Shown piece by piece: positions 18,886 through 25,370 of a stretch of 34,450 bases of DNA (positions within the stretch are counted from its first letter, which is position 1; every line of letters begins with the position of its first letter). The notes beneath the pieces were generated by a model. That model had not been told where the DNA came from, searched no databases, and worked only from the letters and a program-made list of their open reading frames with translations. A program made the translations under genes and the position numbers. The DNA comes from Streptomyces abyssomicinicus (lineage in GTDB: Bacteria; Actinomycetota; Actinomycetes; Streptomycetales; Streptomycetaceae): contig NZ_BBZI01000011.1 in assembly GCF_008974245.1 (NCBI RefSeq), positions 162,901-197,350 on the forward strand, written 5' to 3'.

Positions 18886-19989
18886 ATGTCCGACTTCGTT
18901 CCCGGGCTCGAAGGAGTCGTCGCGTTCGAGACGGAGATCGCCGAACCGGACAGGGAGGGCGGCGCCCTGCGCTACCGGGGCGTCGACATCGAGGACCTGG
19001 TGGGCAAGGTCACCTACGGTCACGTCTGGGGTCTGCTGGTCGACGGATCGTTCAACCCGGGCCTGCCGCCCGCCGAGCCCTTCCCCATCCCGGTCCACTC
19101 CGGCGACGTCCGCGTCGACGTGCAGGCGGCGCTGGCGATGCTCGCCCCGGTGTGGGGGCTGAAGCCGCTGCTGGACATCTCCGTCGAACAGGCCCGTGAC
19201 GACCTCGCCCGGGCCGCCGTGATGGCGCTCTCCTACGTCGCCCAGTCGGCGCGCGGCCAGGGCGTGCCGATGGTCCCGCAGAAGGAGATCGACAAGGCGA
19301 ACTCCATCGCCGAACGGTTCATGATCCGCTGGCGCGGCGAGCCCGACCCCAAGCACGTCGCGGCCGTCGACGCCTACTGGACCTCGGCCGCCGAGCACGG
19401 CATGAACGCCTCCACCTTCACCGCGCGCGTCATCGCCTCCACCGGCGCGGACGTGGCCGCGGCGCTCTCCGGCGCGGTCGGCGCGATGTCCGGGCCGCTG
19501 CACGGCGGGGCGCCCTCGCGGGTGCTGGGCATGATCGAGGAGATCGAGCGCACGGGGGACGCGGAGGCCTACGTGCGGGGCGCGCTGGACCGCGGCGAGC
19601 GGCTGATGGGCTTCGGCCACCGCGTCTACCGTGCCGAGGACCCGCGCGCCCGGGTGCTGCGCCGCACCGCCCGCGAGCTGGGCGCGCCGCGCTACGAGGT
19701 CGCCGAGGCGCTGGAGAAGGCCGCGCTGGCCGAGCTGCACGCGCGGCGGCCGGACCGGGTGCTCGCCACCAACGTGGAGTTCTGGGCGGCGATCGTCCTG
19801 GACTTCGCGCAGGTGCCGGCGCACATGTTCACGTCGATGTTCACCTGCGCCCGCACGGCGGGGTGGTCGGCGCACATCCTGGAGCAGAAGCGGACGGGGC
19901 GGCTGGTGCGGCCCTCCGCGCGGTACGTCGGCCCGGGGGAGCGGCCGGTCGAGGACATCGACGGCCACGGGGACATCGCGCGGGACTGA
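18886..19989 (+). CDS. Citrate synthase 2-like protein
   Basis: 367-residue citrate-synthase-fold protein. Active-site segments: EHGMNASTFTARVI, GPLHGGAPSRVL (H206) and GFGHRVYRAEDPRA (H245), the last two matching the catalytic and substrate-binding His regions. The third catalytic residue is Glu, E298 in TNVEFWAAIVLD, where typical citrate synthases have N-V-D-F-Y. It could still condense acetyl-CoA or another acyl-CoA with a 2-oxoacid; citrate versus 2-methylcitrate specificity is not readable. An internal segment (WGLKPLLDISVEQARDDLAR) is shared with short actinobacterial paralogues. The start is set by GAGGAG 7 nt upstream. It is the product of a second, non-housekeeping type of gene, judging from the altered active site. 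Confidence 0.9.
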   Translation: MSDFVPGLEGVVAFETEIAEPDREGGALRYRGVDIEDLVGKVTYGHVWGLLVDGSFNPGLPPAEPFPIPVHSGDVRVDVQAALAMLAPVWGLKPLLDISVEQARDDLARAAVMALSYVAQSARGQGVPMVPQKEIDKANSIAERFMIRWRGEPDPKHVAAVDAYWTSAAEHGMNASTFTARVIASTGADVAAALSGAVGAMSGPLHGGAPSRVLGMIEEIERTGDAEAYVRGALDRGERLMGFGHRVYRAEDPRARVLRRTARELGAPRYEVAEALEKAALAELHARRPDRVLATNVEFWAAIVLDFAQVPAHMFTSMFTCARTAGWSAHILEQKRTGRLVRPSARYVGPGERPVEDIDGHGDIARD

Positions 19990-20016
19990 CGCGGGCGCCC
20001 TCGCCGGGGCACGGAA

Positions 20017-20080
20017 CGACCCGCGAGCTCGGGTCCCACGGAAGGGGGCCGGCCGGACGTGCCGGCGAGCTCGCGGGTCG
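20017..20080. terminator. Long hairpin between the citrate-synthase-like gene and a minus-strand mini-ORF
   Basis: Perfect 14-bp arms (20017-20030 and 20067-20080) enclose 36 nt that itself contains a GCCGGC-7 nt-GCCGGC sub-hairpin. It lies 28 nt after the citrate-synthase stop and about 60 nt after the stop of the minus-strand mini-ORF. It can serve both convergent transcripts as a bidirectional terminator. Confidence 0.7.
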
Positions 20081-20140
20081 GGTGACTGCTTGGTCTGGGC
20101 CTCGGCCCGCGACCGGTGTACTGCGCGTGGTCACGAGCCG

Positions 20141-20179
20141 TCAGCCCGCAGCCACCTCACGCGTCCGGGTGTCACTCAT
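20141..20179 (-). CDS. 12-codon mini-ORF with perfect Shine-Dalgarno
   Basis: ATG to TGA encodes MSDTRTREVAAG on the minus strand. Upstream, plus-strand 20186-20199 makes the transcript carry GAAAGGAGGTGATC, complementary over 14 nt to the 3' tail of 16S rRNA (…GATCACCTCCTTTC). A promoter-like TTGTCC (20236-20241), 18 bp, TACGGT (20212-20217) would start RNA near 20205, just ahead of this site. A hairpin at 20017-20080 could end it, giving an RNA of about 190 nt. The peptide has no recognisable homology. It may be a real micropeptide, a leader, or an sRNA whose main feature is the anti-16S sequence. Such a good ribosome site before so short a frame is unusual. Confidence 0.45.
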   Translation of the reverse strand: MSDTRTREVAAG

Positions 20180-20211
20180 GTACCCGATCACCTCCTTTCC
20201 CGTGTAGCCCC

Positions 20212-20241
20212 ACCGTACGACCGGCCCCGTCCACGGGACAA
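20212..20241 (-). promoter_or_regulatory. Promoter of the mini-ORF transcript
   Basis: On the minus strand, TTGTCC (20236-20241) and TACGGT (20212-20217) are separated by 18 bp, close to the Streptomyces housekeeping consensus (TTGACN, 16-18 bp, TANNNT). The expected start lies about 7 nt upstream of the extended Shine-Dalgarno. The run of six A on the same strand, at 20246-20251, just upstream of the -35 could act as an UP-like or curved element. Confidence 0.5.
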
Positions 20242-20369
20242 CGCCTTTTTTCCCCACCCTGCCCGGCGGTCCGCGGGCGGGTGGTTCCGTCTCTGCCGAA
20301 AGGTCTGTCGGGGAGGCACGCCGGTGGAGTTGAATGGGACCCCCACGGCCCAGTACAGGGGGTAGCACC

Positions 20370-21701
20370 GTGACCGCTCCGACCGGCGAGGACCAGTGCG
20401 GCGACCGGTTGCTCGCCGCACTTCTGAACGGCATGGACGCCGCCCTCTGCGCCTTCGACGCCGACGGCGTGGTGACCCACTGGAACCGCGAGGCGGAGCG
20501 CGTCCTCGGCTGGACCGCCGCCGAGGCGGTCGGCCGCCGCGGCCTGTCCGGGTGGGCGGTCCGCCCCGCCGACGCCGCCGAGACCGAGTCCCGCCTGCTG
20601 GGCGCGATGCACGCCCCCGGACGCCGGGTCCACGACTTCGCGCTGCTCACCAAGGACGGCGGCCGGGTGCTGGTGCGCACCCAGTCCGCCGCCGTCCCCG
20701 GCCCGGACGGCAAGCCGGCCGGCGTCTACCTCGCCTTCGGTCCCGCCGACGCGCAGACCGACCTCGAACGTTCCCTCGCGCTGAGCGAGGCGCTGTTCAA
20801 CGACGCCTCCTGGGGCGTCGTCCTGGTCGACGCGGACCTTCGCCCCGCCGTGGTCAACGCCCACGCCGCCCGCGCCTTCGGACAGGGCCGCGGCGCGCTG
20901 CTCGGGCGTCCGCTGGGCGAGGTGCTGAGCGAGGGCGTGCGGGAGGTGGAGGCCGCGCTCACCCACGTCCTCGCCCAGGGCGCGCCCCCGGCCCCCGCCG
21001 ACCTGTGGGTCACCCTGAGATCCGGCACCGAGGAGCGCCGCCGCTGCTGGCGCAGCGGCTTCCTGCGGCTGGCCTCGCCCCTCACCGAGGAACCGGTGCC
21101 GCTCGGCGTGGGCTGGATGTTCCAGGACGTCACGGAGGCCCGCACCACCGAGCAGGAGGCCGCGGTCACCCGCTTCCGCGCCGCCCAGCTGCACCGGGCG
21201 TCCCGCGCGGCCGCCGAGTGCGAGGACCCGGCGGAGGCGGCCGCCGTCCACCTCGACTTCGCCCTGGCGGGCTTCGCCGACCACGCCCTGCTGGACCGGT
21301 CGGCCACCGGGACGGCCCCGGACGACGAGGGGGAGGCCCCGGTCCGGCTCGTGCGCGCGACGGCGACGCCGTACGGCACGCCCGGCTCCGGCGAGCGCTC
21401 GGACCCCTCGGGCCTGCCGGTGCCGTACCCGCCGGGGCACCCCGCGGTGCGGTGCGCGCAGCGCGGGGGCACGGTGCGGGTCTCCGCCGCCGCGGGACAC
21501 GCCGAGCAGTGGCCGCCGGGCGCCGCGCACGCCCTGTGCGTCCCGCTGCGCAGCCGTGGGCGCACCCTGGGCGTGGTCACCTTCCTGCGCGGCGCGGCCC
21601 GCGGTCCGTTCGGCCGTCACGACGTCGCGCACGGCGAGGAGGTCGCGGGCCGGGTGGCCGCCGCCCTGGACCTGGCGGCGGCGACGGGCGACACGGGCTG
21701 A
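20370..21701 (+). CDS. PAS-PAS-GAF sensor protein without a visible output domain
   Basis: 443-residue cytosolic protein. First PAS: LLNGMDAALCAFDADGVVTH with NREAERVLGWTAAEAVG (about 12-125). Second PAS: LFNDASWGVVLVDADLRPAV through GWMFQDVTEARTTEQEAA (about 145-270). The C-terminal part (RAAAECEDPAEAAAVHLDFA to AHALCVPLRSRGRTLGVVTF) is GAF-like and ends shortly after. Streptomyces relatives often carry a PP2C phosphatase after this module; here the protein stops at TGDTG, so it would act by protein contact or is a truncated form. The GTG at 20370 has AGGGGG 7 nt upstream. TTGAAT (20330-20335) with TACAGG 18 bp later is a possible promoter. Ligand unknown. Confidence 0.85.
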   Translation: MTAPTGEDQCGDRLLAALLNGMDAALCAFDADGVVTHWNREAERVLGWTAAEAVGRRGLSGWAVRPADAAETESRLLGAMHAPGRRVHDFALLTKDGGRVLVRTQSAAVPGPDGKPAGVYLAFGPADAQTDLERSLALSEALFNDASWGVVLVDADLRPAVVNAHAARAFGQGRGALLGRPLGEVLSEGVREVEAALTHVLAQGAPPAPADLWVTLRSGTEERRRCWRSGFLRLASPLTEEPVPLGVGWMFQDVTEARTTEQEAAVTRFRAAQLHRASRAAAECEDPAEAAAVHLDFALAGFADHALLDRSATGTAPDDEGEAPVRLVRATATPYGTPGSGERSDPSGLPVPYPPGHPAVRCAQRGGTVRVSAAAGHAEQWPPGAAHALCVPLRSRGRTLGVVTFLRGAARGPFGRHDVAHGEEVAGRVAAALDLAAATGDTG

Positions 21702-21943
21702 GCGGCCGCCCGCCCGCCGGCCGCCCTGCCCGCCGGCCGCCGTCGCCGGTCGCGGGCGCTGTTCTCCCGCATGCGGGACATGTACGGCCTGGGCCGGGCG
21801 CGGCACCACCTGGCGCGGGTGACCCCGCGACCAACGGGCCGCGCGCGCCGGCCTGCCGCGGAACCGGCCGCCGCCCGTCGGCCGCCCTGCCCGTCGGCTG
21901 CCGACTGCCTGCTGTGCCCGTCGCCCGCCGGCTGCCGCCCGCC

Positions 21944-22705
21944 TCAGTGCTGGTGGAAGATCCGTTCCCGGTACCGCTCGAACACCGCGTCGTTCCAGTC
22001 GCGGCCCCCGTCCACGTTCCCGGACCGCAGCAGCGGCGGCTCGACGCCCCGCTCGGTCAGCTCGCCGGCCGCCGTCGCCATCACGGCCTGCATGATCGCG
22101 GACGTGACGACCGTGGAGGCGGACGCGAACGGCGCGCCGGCCCCGTCCAGCGTCAGCTCGGCGTCCCCGACGGCGATCTTGGAGTCGATCACGACGTCGC
22201 AGTGGTCCTTGAGGAAGGTGCCCGAGGCGTGGCCCGGCGAGGTCTGCCGGGCGTAGGCGACCGACGTCACCCCCACCACGCGCACCCCCCGCCCGCGGGC
22301 CACGGACGCCATCTCCACCGGCAGCGCGTTGCGCCCCGACAGGGAGATCACCACCAGCAGGTCCCCGGCGCGCAGCGCGGAGACGTCGAGCACCGTGGTG
22401 GCGAGCCCCTCGACCCGTTCCAGCGCGGAGCCGAGGGTGGCGGGGCGCACGTCGACCCCGGTCAGCCCCGGTACCGAGAGCAGGTTCATCAGCGCCAGGC
22501 CGCCCGCCCGGTAGACCACGTCCTGCGCGGCGAGCGACGAGTGTCCCGCGCCGAACGCGAACAGCCGCCCGCCGCCGGTCACCGTGTCCGCGATCAGTTC
22601 ACCGGCCGCGGTGATCGCCGCCGTCTCCTCCTCCCGCACCCGCCGCAGCAGATCCTGCGCCGCGTCGAAGTACCGGCCGACCAGATCGTCCCCGAGACCG
22701 CTCAC
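21944..22705 (-). CDS. SIS-domain protein (UPF0309 family)
   Basis: 253-residue sugar-isomerase-fold protein. It has a helical N-terminus (RYFDAAQDLLRRVREEETAA), then the phosphosugar-binding SIS core GGRLFAFGAGHSSLAAQDVV, the second phosphate motif LLVVISLSGRNALPVEMASV and VRVVGVTSVAYARQTSPGHA. The family binds phosphorylated sugars or amino sugars; the reaction of UPF0309 members is unsettled. I recognise it as the neighbour of dmdR1 in S. coelicolor. The GTG start at 22705 has AGGAGG 13 nt upstream, a little far but the only good site. It is divergent from dmdR1, sharing a 266-nt promoter region with a DasR-like site, which fits control by amino sugars. Confidence 0.9.
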   Translation of the reverse strand: MSGLGDDLVGRYFDAAQDLLRRVREEETAAITAAGELIADTVTGGGRLFAFGAGHSSLAAQDVVYRAGGLALMNLLSVPGLTGVDVRPATLGSALERVEGLATTVLDVSALRAGDLLVVISLSGRNALPVEMASVARGRGVRVVGVTSVAYARQTSPGHASGTFLKDHCDVVIDSKIAVGDAELTLDGAGAPFASASTVVTSAIMQAVMATAAGELTERGVEPPLLRSGNVDGGRDWNDAVFERYRERIFHQH

Positions 22706-22741
22706 CGGCTCCGGCTCCCTCCTGTGTGTGGATGATCACCG

Positions 22742-22757
22742 TGAGGTCTGGACCACA
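22742..22757. promoter_or_regulatory. DasR dre-like operator
   Basis: The core GGTCTGGACCA (22745-22755) matches the dre core GGTCTAGACCA at 10 of 11 positions. DasR is the GntR-family GlcNAc-responsive regulator of streptomycetes. It lies 37 nt from the SIS start (minus) and about 215 nt before dmdR1. From memory, DasR control of dmdR1 has been reported in S. coelicolor. Immediately beside it is ACCAC-A-GTGGT (22752-22762), partly overlapping. Confidence 0.6.
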
Positions 22758-22773
22758 GTGGTGTCAACGGGGG

Positions 22774-22796
22774 GCAACGGGGGCATCCCCCGTTGC
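22774..22796. promoter_or_regulatory. 10-bp perfect palindrome in the SIS/dmdR1 promoter region
   Basis: GCAACGGGGG (22774-22783), CAT, CCCCCGTTGC (22787-22796) is a perfect 10+10 bp inverted repeat. CAACGGGG is also repeated just before it at 22765. It could bind a dimeric regulator or form a hairpin in the leader of either divergent transcript. It does not resemble the iron box bound by DmdR/DtxR. Confidence 0.5.
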
Positions 22797-22941
22797 TCAA
22801 GGGGCAGACGGGAGACGAACCGGCCTCGAACGGTTTCTCCGGCAGGGCACGGTTGTCGGCCGCATGCGTAAGAATTGGATGCGGAGTCGGCGCGCCGCCC
22901 GGAGCAGCCGGGCAGGCCGGACCGTCGAGGCTGCGCGCGGC

Positions 22942-23643
22942 TTATCGGCAGATGTATTGCGAGGGGCACGTATGTCCGGACTGATCGACACGACGGAGAT
23001 GTATCTCCGCACCATCCTCGAGCTGGAGGAGGAAGGTGTGGTCCCCATGCGCGCCCGTATCGCCGAGAGGCTGGACCAGAGCGGTCCGACGGTCAGCCAG
23101 ACGGTGGCGCGCATGGAGCGGGACGGCCTGCTCTCGGTCGCCAGCGACCGTCACCTGGAGCTGACCGACGAGGGCCGCCGGCTGGCGACGCGGGTGATGC
23201 GCAAGCACCGGCTGGCCGAGTGCCTGCTGGTGGACGTCATCGGCCTGGAGTGGGAGCAGGTGCACGCCGAGGCCTGCCGCTGGGAGCACGTGATGAGCGA
23301 GGCCGTCGAGCGCCGCGTCCTCGAACTGCTCCGGCACCCGACGGAGTCGCCCTACGGCAACCCGATCCCCGGCCTGGACGAGCTCGGCCAGGACGCCGTC
23401 GCCGACCCGTTCCTCGACGACAGCATGGTGTCGCTGGCCGACCTGGAGCCCGGATTCGAGGGCAAGACGGTGGTCGTGCGCCGGATCGGCGAGCCCATCC
23501 AGACGGACGCACAGTTGATGTACGCGCTGCGGCGGGCCGGGGTGCAGCCCGGTTCGGTGGTCAGCGTGACCGAGTCCGCCACCGGTGTCCTGGTCGGCAG
23601 CGGCGGCGAGGCGGCGGAGCTCGACAGCGAGGTCGCCTCGCAC
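22942..23643 (-). CDS. adm: Adm-like antiparallel ORF overlapping dmdR1
   Basis: A 233-codon GTG-to-TAA frame lies opposite dmdR1 and covers nearly all of it. In S. coelicolor an antiparallel gene named adm overlapping dmdR1 has been described, with both products affecting siderophore and antibiotic output. The present frame has the right position and is complete, but its His/Gln/Val/Leu-rich composition is what the complement of a high-GC gene yields by default. No recognisable domain or clear ribosome-binding site was seen. Listed because of the precedent, not because the sequence alone proves it. Confidence 0.35.
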   Translation of the reverse strand: MRGDLAVELRRLAAAADQDTGGGLGHADHRTGLHPGPPQRVHQLCVRLDGLADPAHDHRLALESGLQVGQRHHAVVEERVGDGVLAELVQAGDRVAVGRLRRVPEQFEDAALDGLAHHVLPAAGLGVHLLPLQADDVHQQALGQPVLAHHPRRQPAALVGQLQVTVAGDREQAVPLHARHRLADRRTALVQPLGDTGAHGDHTFLLQLEDGAEIHLRRVDQSGHTCPSQYICR

Positions 23644-23664
23644 GTTTTTGTGGCCAAGCGCTGA
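22972..23664 (+). CDS. dmdR1: Iron-dependent repressor DmdR1 (DtxR family)
   Basis: 230-residue metalloregulator that binds Fe(II) and represses siderophore and iron-uptake genes at iron boxes. The N-terminal winged helix-turn-helix covers about 1-75, with recognition helix region GPTVSQTVARMERDGLL. All metal ligands fall on the same numbers as in Corynebacterium DtxR: M10, C102, E105, H106 (primary) and H79, E83, H98 (ancillary). The dimerisation domain continues to about 140. The C-terminal SH3-like domain (GFEGKTVVVRRIGEPIQT and on) is complete. The ATG at 22972 has GAGGGG 5 nt upstream. It is divergent from the SIS gene and completely overlapped by an antiparallel ORF comparable to adm of S. 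coelicolor. No iron box is visible in its own promoter. Confidence 0.96.
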   Translation: MSGLIDTTEMYLRTILELEEEGVVPMRARIAERLDQSGPTVSQTVARMERDGLLSVASDRHLELTDEGRRLATRVMRKHRLAECLLVDVIGLEWEQVHAEACRWEHVMSEAVERRVLELLRHPTESPYGNPIPGLDELGQDAVADPFLDDSMVSLADLEPGFEGKTVVVRRIGEPIQTDAQLMYALRRAGVQPGSVVSVTESATGVLVGSGGEAAELDSEVASHVFVAKR

Positions 23665-24145
23665 GACCTCCCGGCGGCCGGGGCGCCGGCTCTCCGTGGG
23701 CCGGGGCGTCGGCCCCGCGCCGGTTCCCCGCGCCGGTTCCCCGCGCCCGCGCCTGGCGGTGACGCTCCCGCCGGGCGGCAGTGCGCTCCCCCGGGCGGTG
23801 GCCCGCTCCTATGGGGTGGCGCGCCGCCCGTTGTGCGCCCTCTTTGCGCCGTCCGCCTTTTCAAGGTGGCTCGCCGTGCGGCAGGCTGGTGTGCGAGGCA
23901 TATGACCGGAGGACCCCGCCCCGAGGGGCGACCCACGCAACGGGGCCCCGGCGCGGCCAGAGCCGTGCCGGGGCCCGTCCTCCCCTGCGCCGACCTGGAG
24001 CCCCGAGCTCCCGAGGTCGGCAGTCCCCGCGGACCCCTGTCCCCGAGTGGTCCGCCTCCCGCTCAAGATCTCCCCCCGACGACGACGGTCAATCCCCGGC
24101 CGTGGTCACTCGAACGAGGGGTGTCGGCGACATGAAACCGTGTTT
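23665..24145. other. Long non-coding gap between dmdR1 and the hydrolase gene
   Basis: No convincing gene is seen. It holds a repeated CGCGCCGGTTCCCC (around 23717-23744) and a tight CGCCCC-GA-GGGGCG hairpin (23917-23930). A long hairpin follows at 23940-23978. Short frames (for example a 30-codon minus frame at 23809-23901) lack ribosome-binding sites and Streptomyces codon bias. The length and hairpins leave room for an untranslated RNA or a long dmdR1 3' region. Confidence 0.45.
23940..23978. terminator. Extended hairpin downstream of dmdR1
   Basis: Arms 23940-23952 and 23967-23978 pair over 12 bp with one bulged G. The loop closes further with CGGC-CAGA-GCCG (23954-23965), so the element is one nearly continuous stem of about 16 bp. 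It lies 276 nt past the dmdR1 stop, so it may end a long dmdR1 transcript or an unrecognised RNA. Confidence 0.6.
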
Positions 24146-24167
24146 TCGAATAGAGATTCGATAGTCT
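24146..24167 (+). promoter_or_regulatory. LexA-box-like palindrome over a promoter
   Basis: TCGAAT-AGAG-ATTCGA (24146-24161) is a perfect 6+6 palindrome with a 4-nt centre. It has the same architecture as the actinobacterial SOS box TCGAAC-N4-GTTCGA but with C/G replaced by T/A next to the centre. A -10-like TAGTCT (24162-24167) follows directly. A repressor bound here would block the promoter of the hydrolase-fold gene 86 nt downstream. LexA is a candidate only. Confidence 0.5.
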
Positions 24168-24253
24168 GCGTTGTGGGGGCGCAAAGCAGCGCACAACCGG
24201 GCAGACAGGCGTAAGGACGGGCGCGCGTCAGGGCGCGCATTGAGGGGGCACGG

Positions 24254-25174
24254 ATGGCACGGCGGATCGACGTGACCGGAGCGGGCGGCCTGCGGCTGGT
24301 CGCCTGGGAGTTCGCCGACCCCCCGAAGCCGGACGGGCGGGCCGGTCCGCAGGGGTCCGCCGACGAGGTGCCGGTACCCGGCGGGCCCGTGGACGGGCCG
24401 TCCCAGGGGCCGGGGATCCTCTTATTGCACGGCCTGCTGGGCCGGGCCTCGCACTGGGCGGAGACCGCCCGCGGCCTGTCCGGCGACTGCCGTGCCGTGG
24501 CGCTCGACCAGCGGGGGCACGGCCTCAGCGAGCGTCCCGCCGGGCCCGCCGGGCTGGCCCCGGAGGCGTTCCTCGCCGACGCCGAGGCCGCGCTGGAGCA
24601 GCTGGGTCTCGGGCCCGCCGTGGTGGTGGGGCACGGCATGGGCGCGCTGATCGGGTGGCGTCTGGCCGCCGCGCGGCCCGACCTGGTGCGCGGGCTGGTC
24701 CTGGCGGAGATGCGGGCCTCGGCCGTGGGGGCGGCCTGGCAGCGGGAGTGGGAGGACTGGCTGGCCGCCTGGCCCGCGCCGTTCGCCACGCTGGAGGAGG
24801 TCCGCGAGTGGTTCTCCCGCGACCCGTGGGTGGAGCGGCCCAGCAAGGCCCGTGGCGCCTACTACGCCGAGGTGATGAGCCCCGCGCCGGACGGCTGGCG
24901 CCCCGTCTTCGATCCCGAGCAGATGCGGCTGGCCCGCCGCGGCTGGGCCTTCGACGCCCACTGGGAGGAGCTGGCGCAGGTGCCCTGCCCCGCCCTGGTG
25001 GTGCGGGGGGTGGACGGCCTGCTGGGCCGGGCCGAGGCGCACGAGATGGTCAGGGTGCTGCCGCGCGGCGAGTACGCGGAGATCCCCGACGCCGGCCACC
25101 TGCTCCACCACGAGCAGCCGGAGGCCTGGCAGGAGGTGCTGACCCGGTTCCTCCAGGGCGTCCTGACGCCGTGA
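24254..25174 (+). CDS. Alpha/beta-hydrolase-fold protein lacking the nucleophile Ser
   Basis: 306-residue alpha/beta-hydrolase-fold protein. The fold is clear: HGLLGRASHWAETARGL (oxyanion loop), VALDQRGHGLSERP, nucleophile elbow, LVLAEMRASAVGAAW, and a lid helix region. At the elbow the usual G-x-S-x-G reads G126-H-G128-M-G130, so the nucleophilic Ser is replaced by Gly. A candidate acid (D254 in VVRGVDGLLG) and the late His (H282 in PDAGHLLHHEQPE) remain. It may be a cofactor-free lyase/dioxygenase-type member, a binding protein, or inactive; a sequencing error is less likely because GGC and AGC differ at one base. An insertion rich in Pro/Gly/Asp lies at residues 25-55. The ATG at 24254 follows GAGGGGG. 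Preceded by a LexA-like palindrome. Confidence 0.88.
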   Translation: MARRIDVTGAGGLRLVAWEFADPPKPDGRAGPQGSADEVPVPGGPVDGPSQGPGILLLHGLLGRASHWAETARGLSGDCRAVALDQRGHGLSERPAGPAGLAPEAFLADAEAALEQLGLGPAVVVGHGMGALIGWRLAAARPDLVRGLVLAEMRASAVGAAWQREWEDWLAAWPAPFATLEEVREWFSRDPWVERPSKARGAYYAEVMSPAPDGWRPVFDPEQMRLARRGWAFDAHWEELAQVPCPALVVRGVDGLLGRAEAHEMVRVLPRGEYAEIPDAGHLLHHEQPEAWQEVLTRFLQGVLTP

Positions 25175-25370
25175 CCCGCCGCGGCCCGGCGCCCCGCCAC
25201 GGGGCATGTCGGGTACGGACGGTGACGCCCCGTCGGGCACCGGAGCGGTGCGACCCGGACGCCCGGCCCAGGCAGCTGGCGCCGCGGCCCAGGCTGCCCG
25301 GCCCGGCACCGAGCGTCGCCCCGCGTCGCTCCGGCCCGGCGTCGGAGCCGGGGTCTCAGCCTCCGTCGGC

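Noticed and set aside
20236..20251. GC-rich short hairpin followed by six T on the plus strand, as an intrinsic terminator
   Set aside because: The nearest stem (CCCGT/ACGGG) has a 2-nt loop and is separated from the T run. The same bases form the -35 region of a minus-strand promoter.
23809..23901. 30-codon minus-strand ORF in the gap after dmdR1
   Set aside because: No ribosome-binding site and no clear third-position G/C bias. Could be revisited if RNA is found there.
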